From: Baffinella frigidus
Taxonomy: Eukaryota > Cryptophyceae > Cryptomonadales > Baffinellaceae
Direction: 5' to 3'
Assembly (NCBI GenBank): GCA_026770585.1
Contig: MU646340.1
Location: forward strand, 420,325-432,589
DNA: 12,265 nucleotides
The notes below the pieces were generated by a model. It had not been told where the DNA came from and ran no database searches. It saw nothing but the letters and a program-made list of their open reading frames with translations. Shown in pieces: positions 12,104 to 12,265 of the stretch. The stretch's first letter is position 1. Each line of letters starts with the position of its first letter. The position numbers and the translations under genes are program-made.

Positions 12104-12189
12104 GAGGTTTCAGCATCGTCACAGCCTGTTCGTTATACATGGATGTATACATGTATATAACGAGAAGGTTATGACGATGCTGAAATCTC
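12104..12189. repeat. Large foldback overlapping the exon A upstream border
   Basis: TTTCAGCATCGTCA (12108-12121) and TGACGATGCTGAAA (12172-12185) are perfect reverse complements, and pairing continues outward to about 12104/12189 with one G-U. Inside, TCGTTATACAT pairs with ATGTATATAACGA (2-base bulge). The left arm includes the possible upstream coding extension of exon A. That arm (minus GAACAGGCTGTGACGATGCTG) is also an imperfect tandem copy of the exon A start (GAACAGGTGATGCAAATGCTG). Confidence 0.9.
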
Positions 12190-12265
12190 GTGAGAGATAC
12201 AGAGAGAATGAGAGAGAGAGAGAGAGAGAGAGGGAAAGAGGGAAACTGGGAAACTGGGAAAGAGA
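12190..12265 (+). repeat. GA microsatellite and purine tract
   Basis: (AG)n at about 12211-12232 with GGGAAACT repeats after it. On the minus, coding strand this is a long pyrimidine tract within the intron upstream of exon A. Confidence 0.9.

Overview
This window is eukaryotic nuclear DNA, most likely from a green alga (chlorophyte or prasinophyte); the assignment is by inference. There are no prokaryote-style operons. Coding sequence lies in very short exons (33 to 141 bases) with GT-AG borders, separated by introns packed with degenerate telomere-like heptamers (CCCTAAA/CCCTGAA on one strand, GGGTTTC/GGGTGTA on the other). Long ORFs are therefore poor guides here. The real coding segments were found by reading across splice borders, and nearly all are bounded as AG|GTN...|GT and are in phase 0.

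Layout. (1) 1-859: no supported gene. (2) 860-3225, plus strand: a five-exon gene with a canonical EF-hand loop followed by a hydrophobic, membrane-type domain. Its third intron carries a 350-base telomere-like array. (3) 3226-4785: no supported gene, but a 20-bp minisatellite and several perfect small hairpins. (4) 4909-5175, minus strand: a small single-exon protein with one predicted membrane segment and a coiled coil, followed by an AATAAA signal. (5) 5797 to beyond the right edge, minus strand: the 3' part of a class III nucleotide cyclase gene. I read eight exons. The substrate residues (Glu in VETIGDAY, Cys in RYCLFGD) predict a guanylyl cyclase. The first half of the catalytic domain, including the first metal-binding Asp, lies off the right end. 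A terminal exon with TAA and AATAAA closes the gene at about 5760.

The most interesting signal is in the cyclase introns. They contain a whole series of decayed partial copies of the neighbouring exons, nearly always an exon edge together with its splice site. They also contain strong foldback structures, one of which ends 4 bases from a 3' splice site. The plus-strand gene shows the same behaviour on a smaller scale. This fits repeated local duplication of AGGT-containing exon edges, a proposed route of intron gain and growth. I found no phage, plasmid, CRISPR array, rRNA, convincing tRNA or intact transposon.
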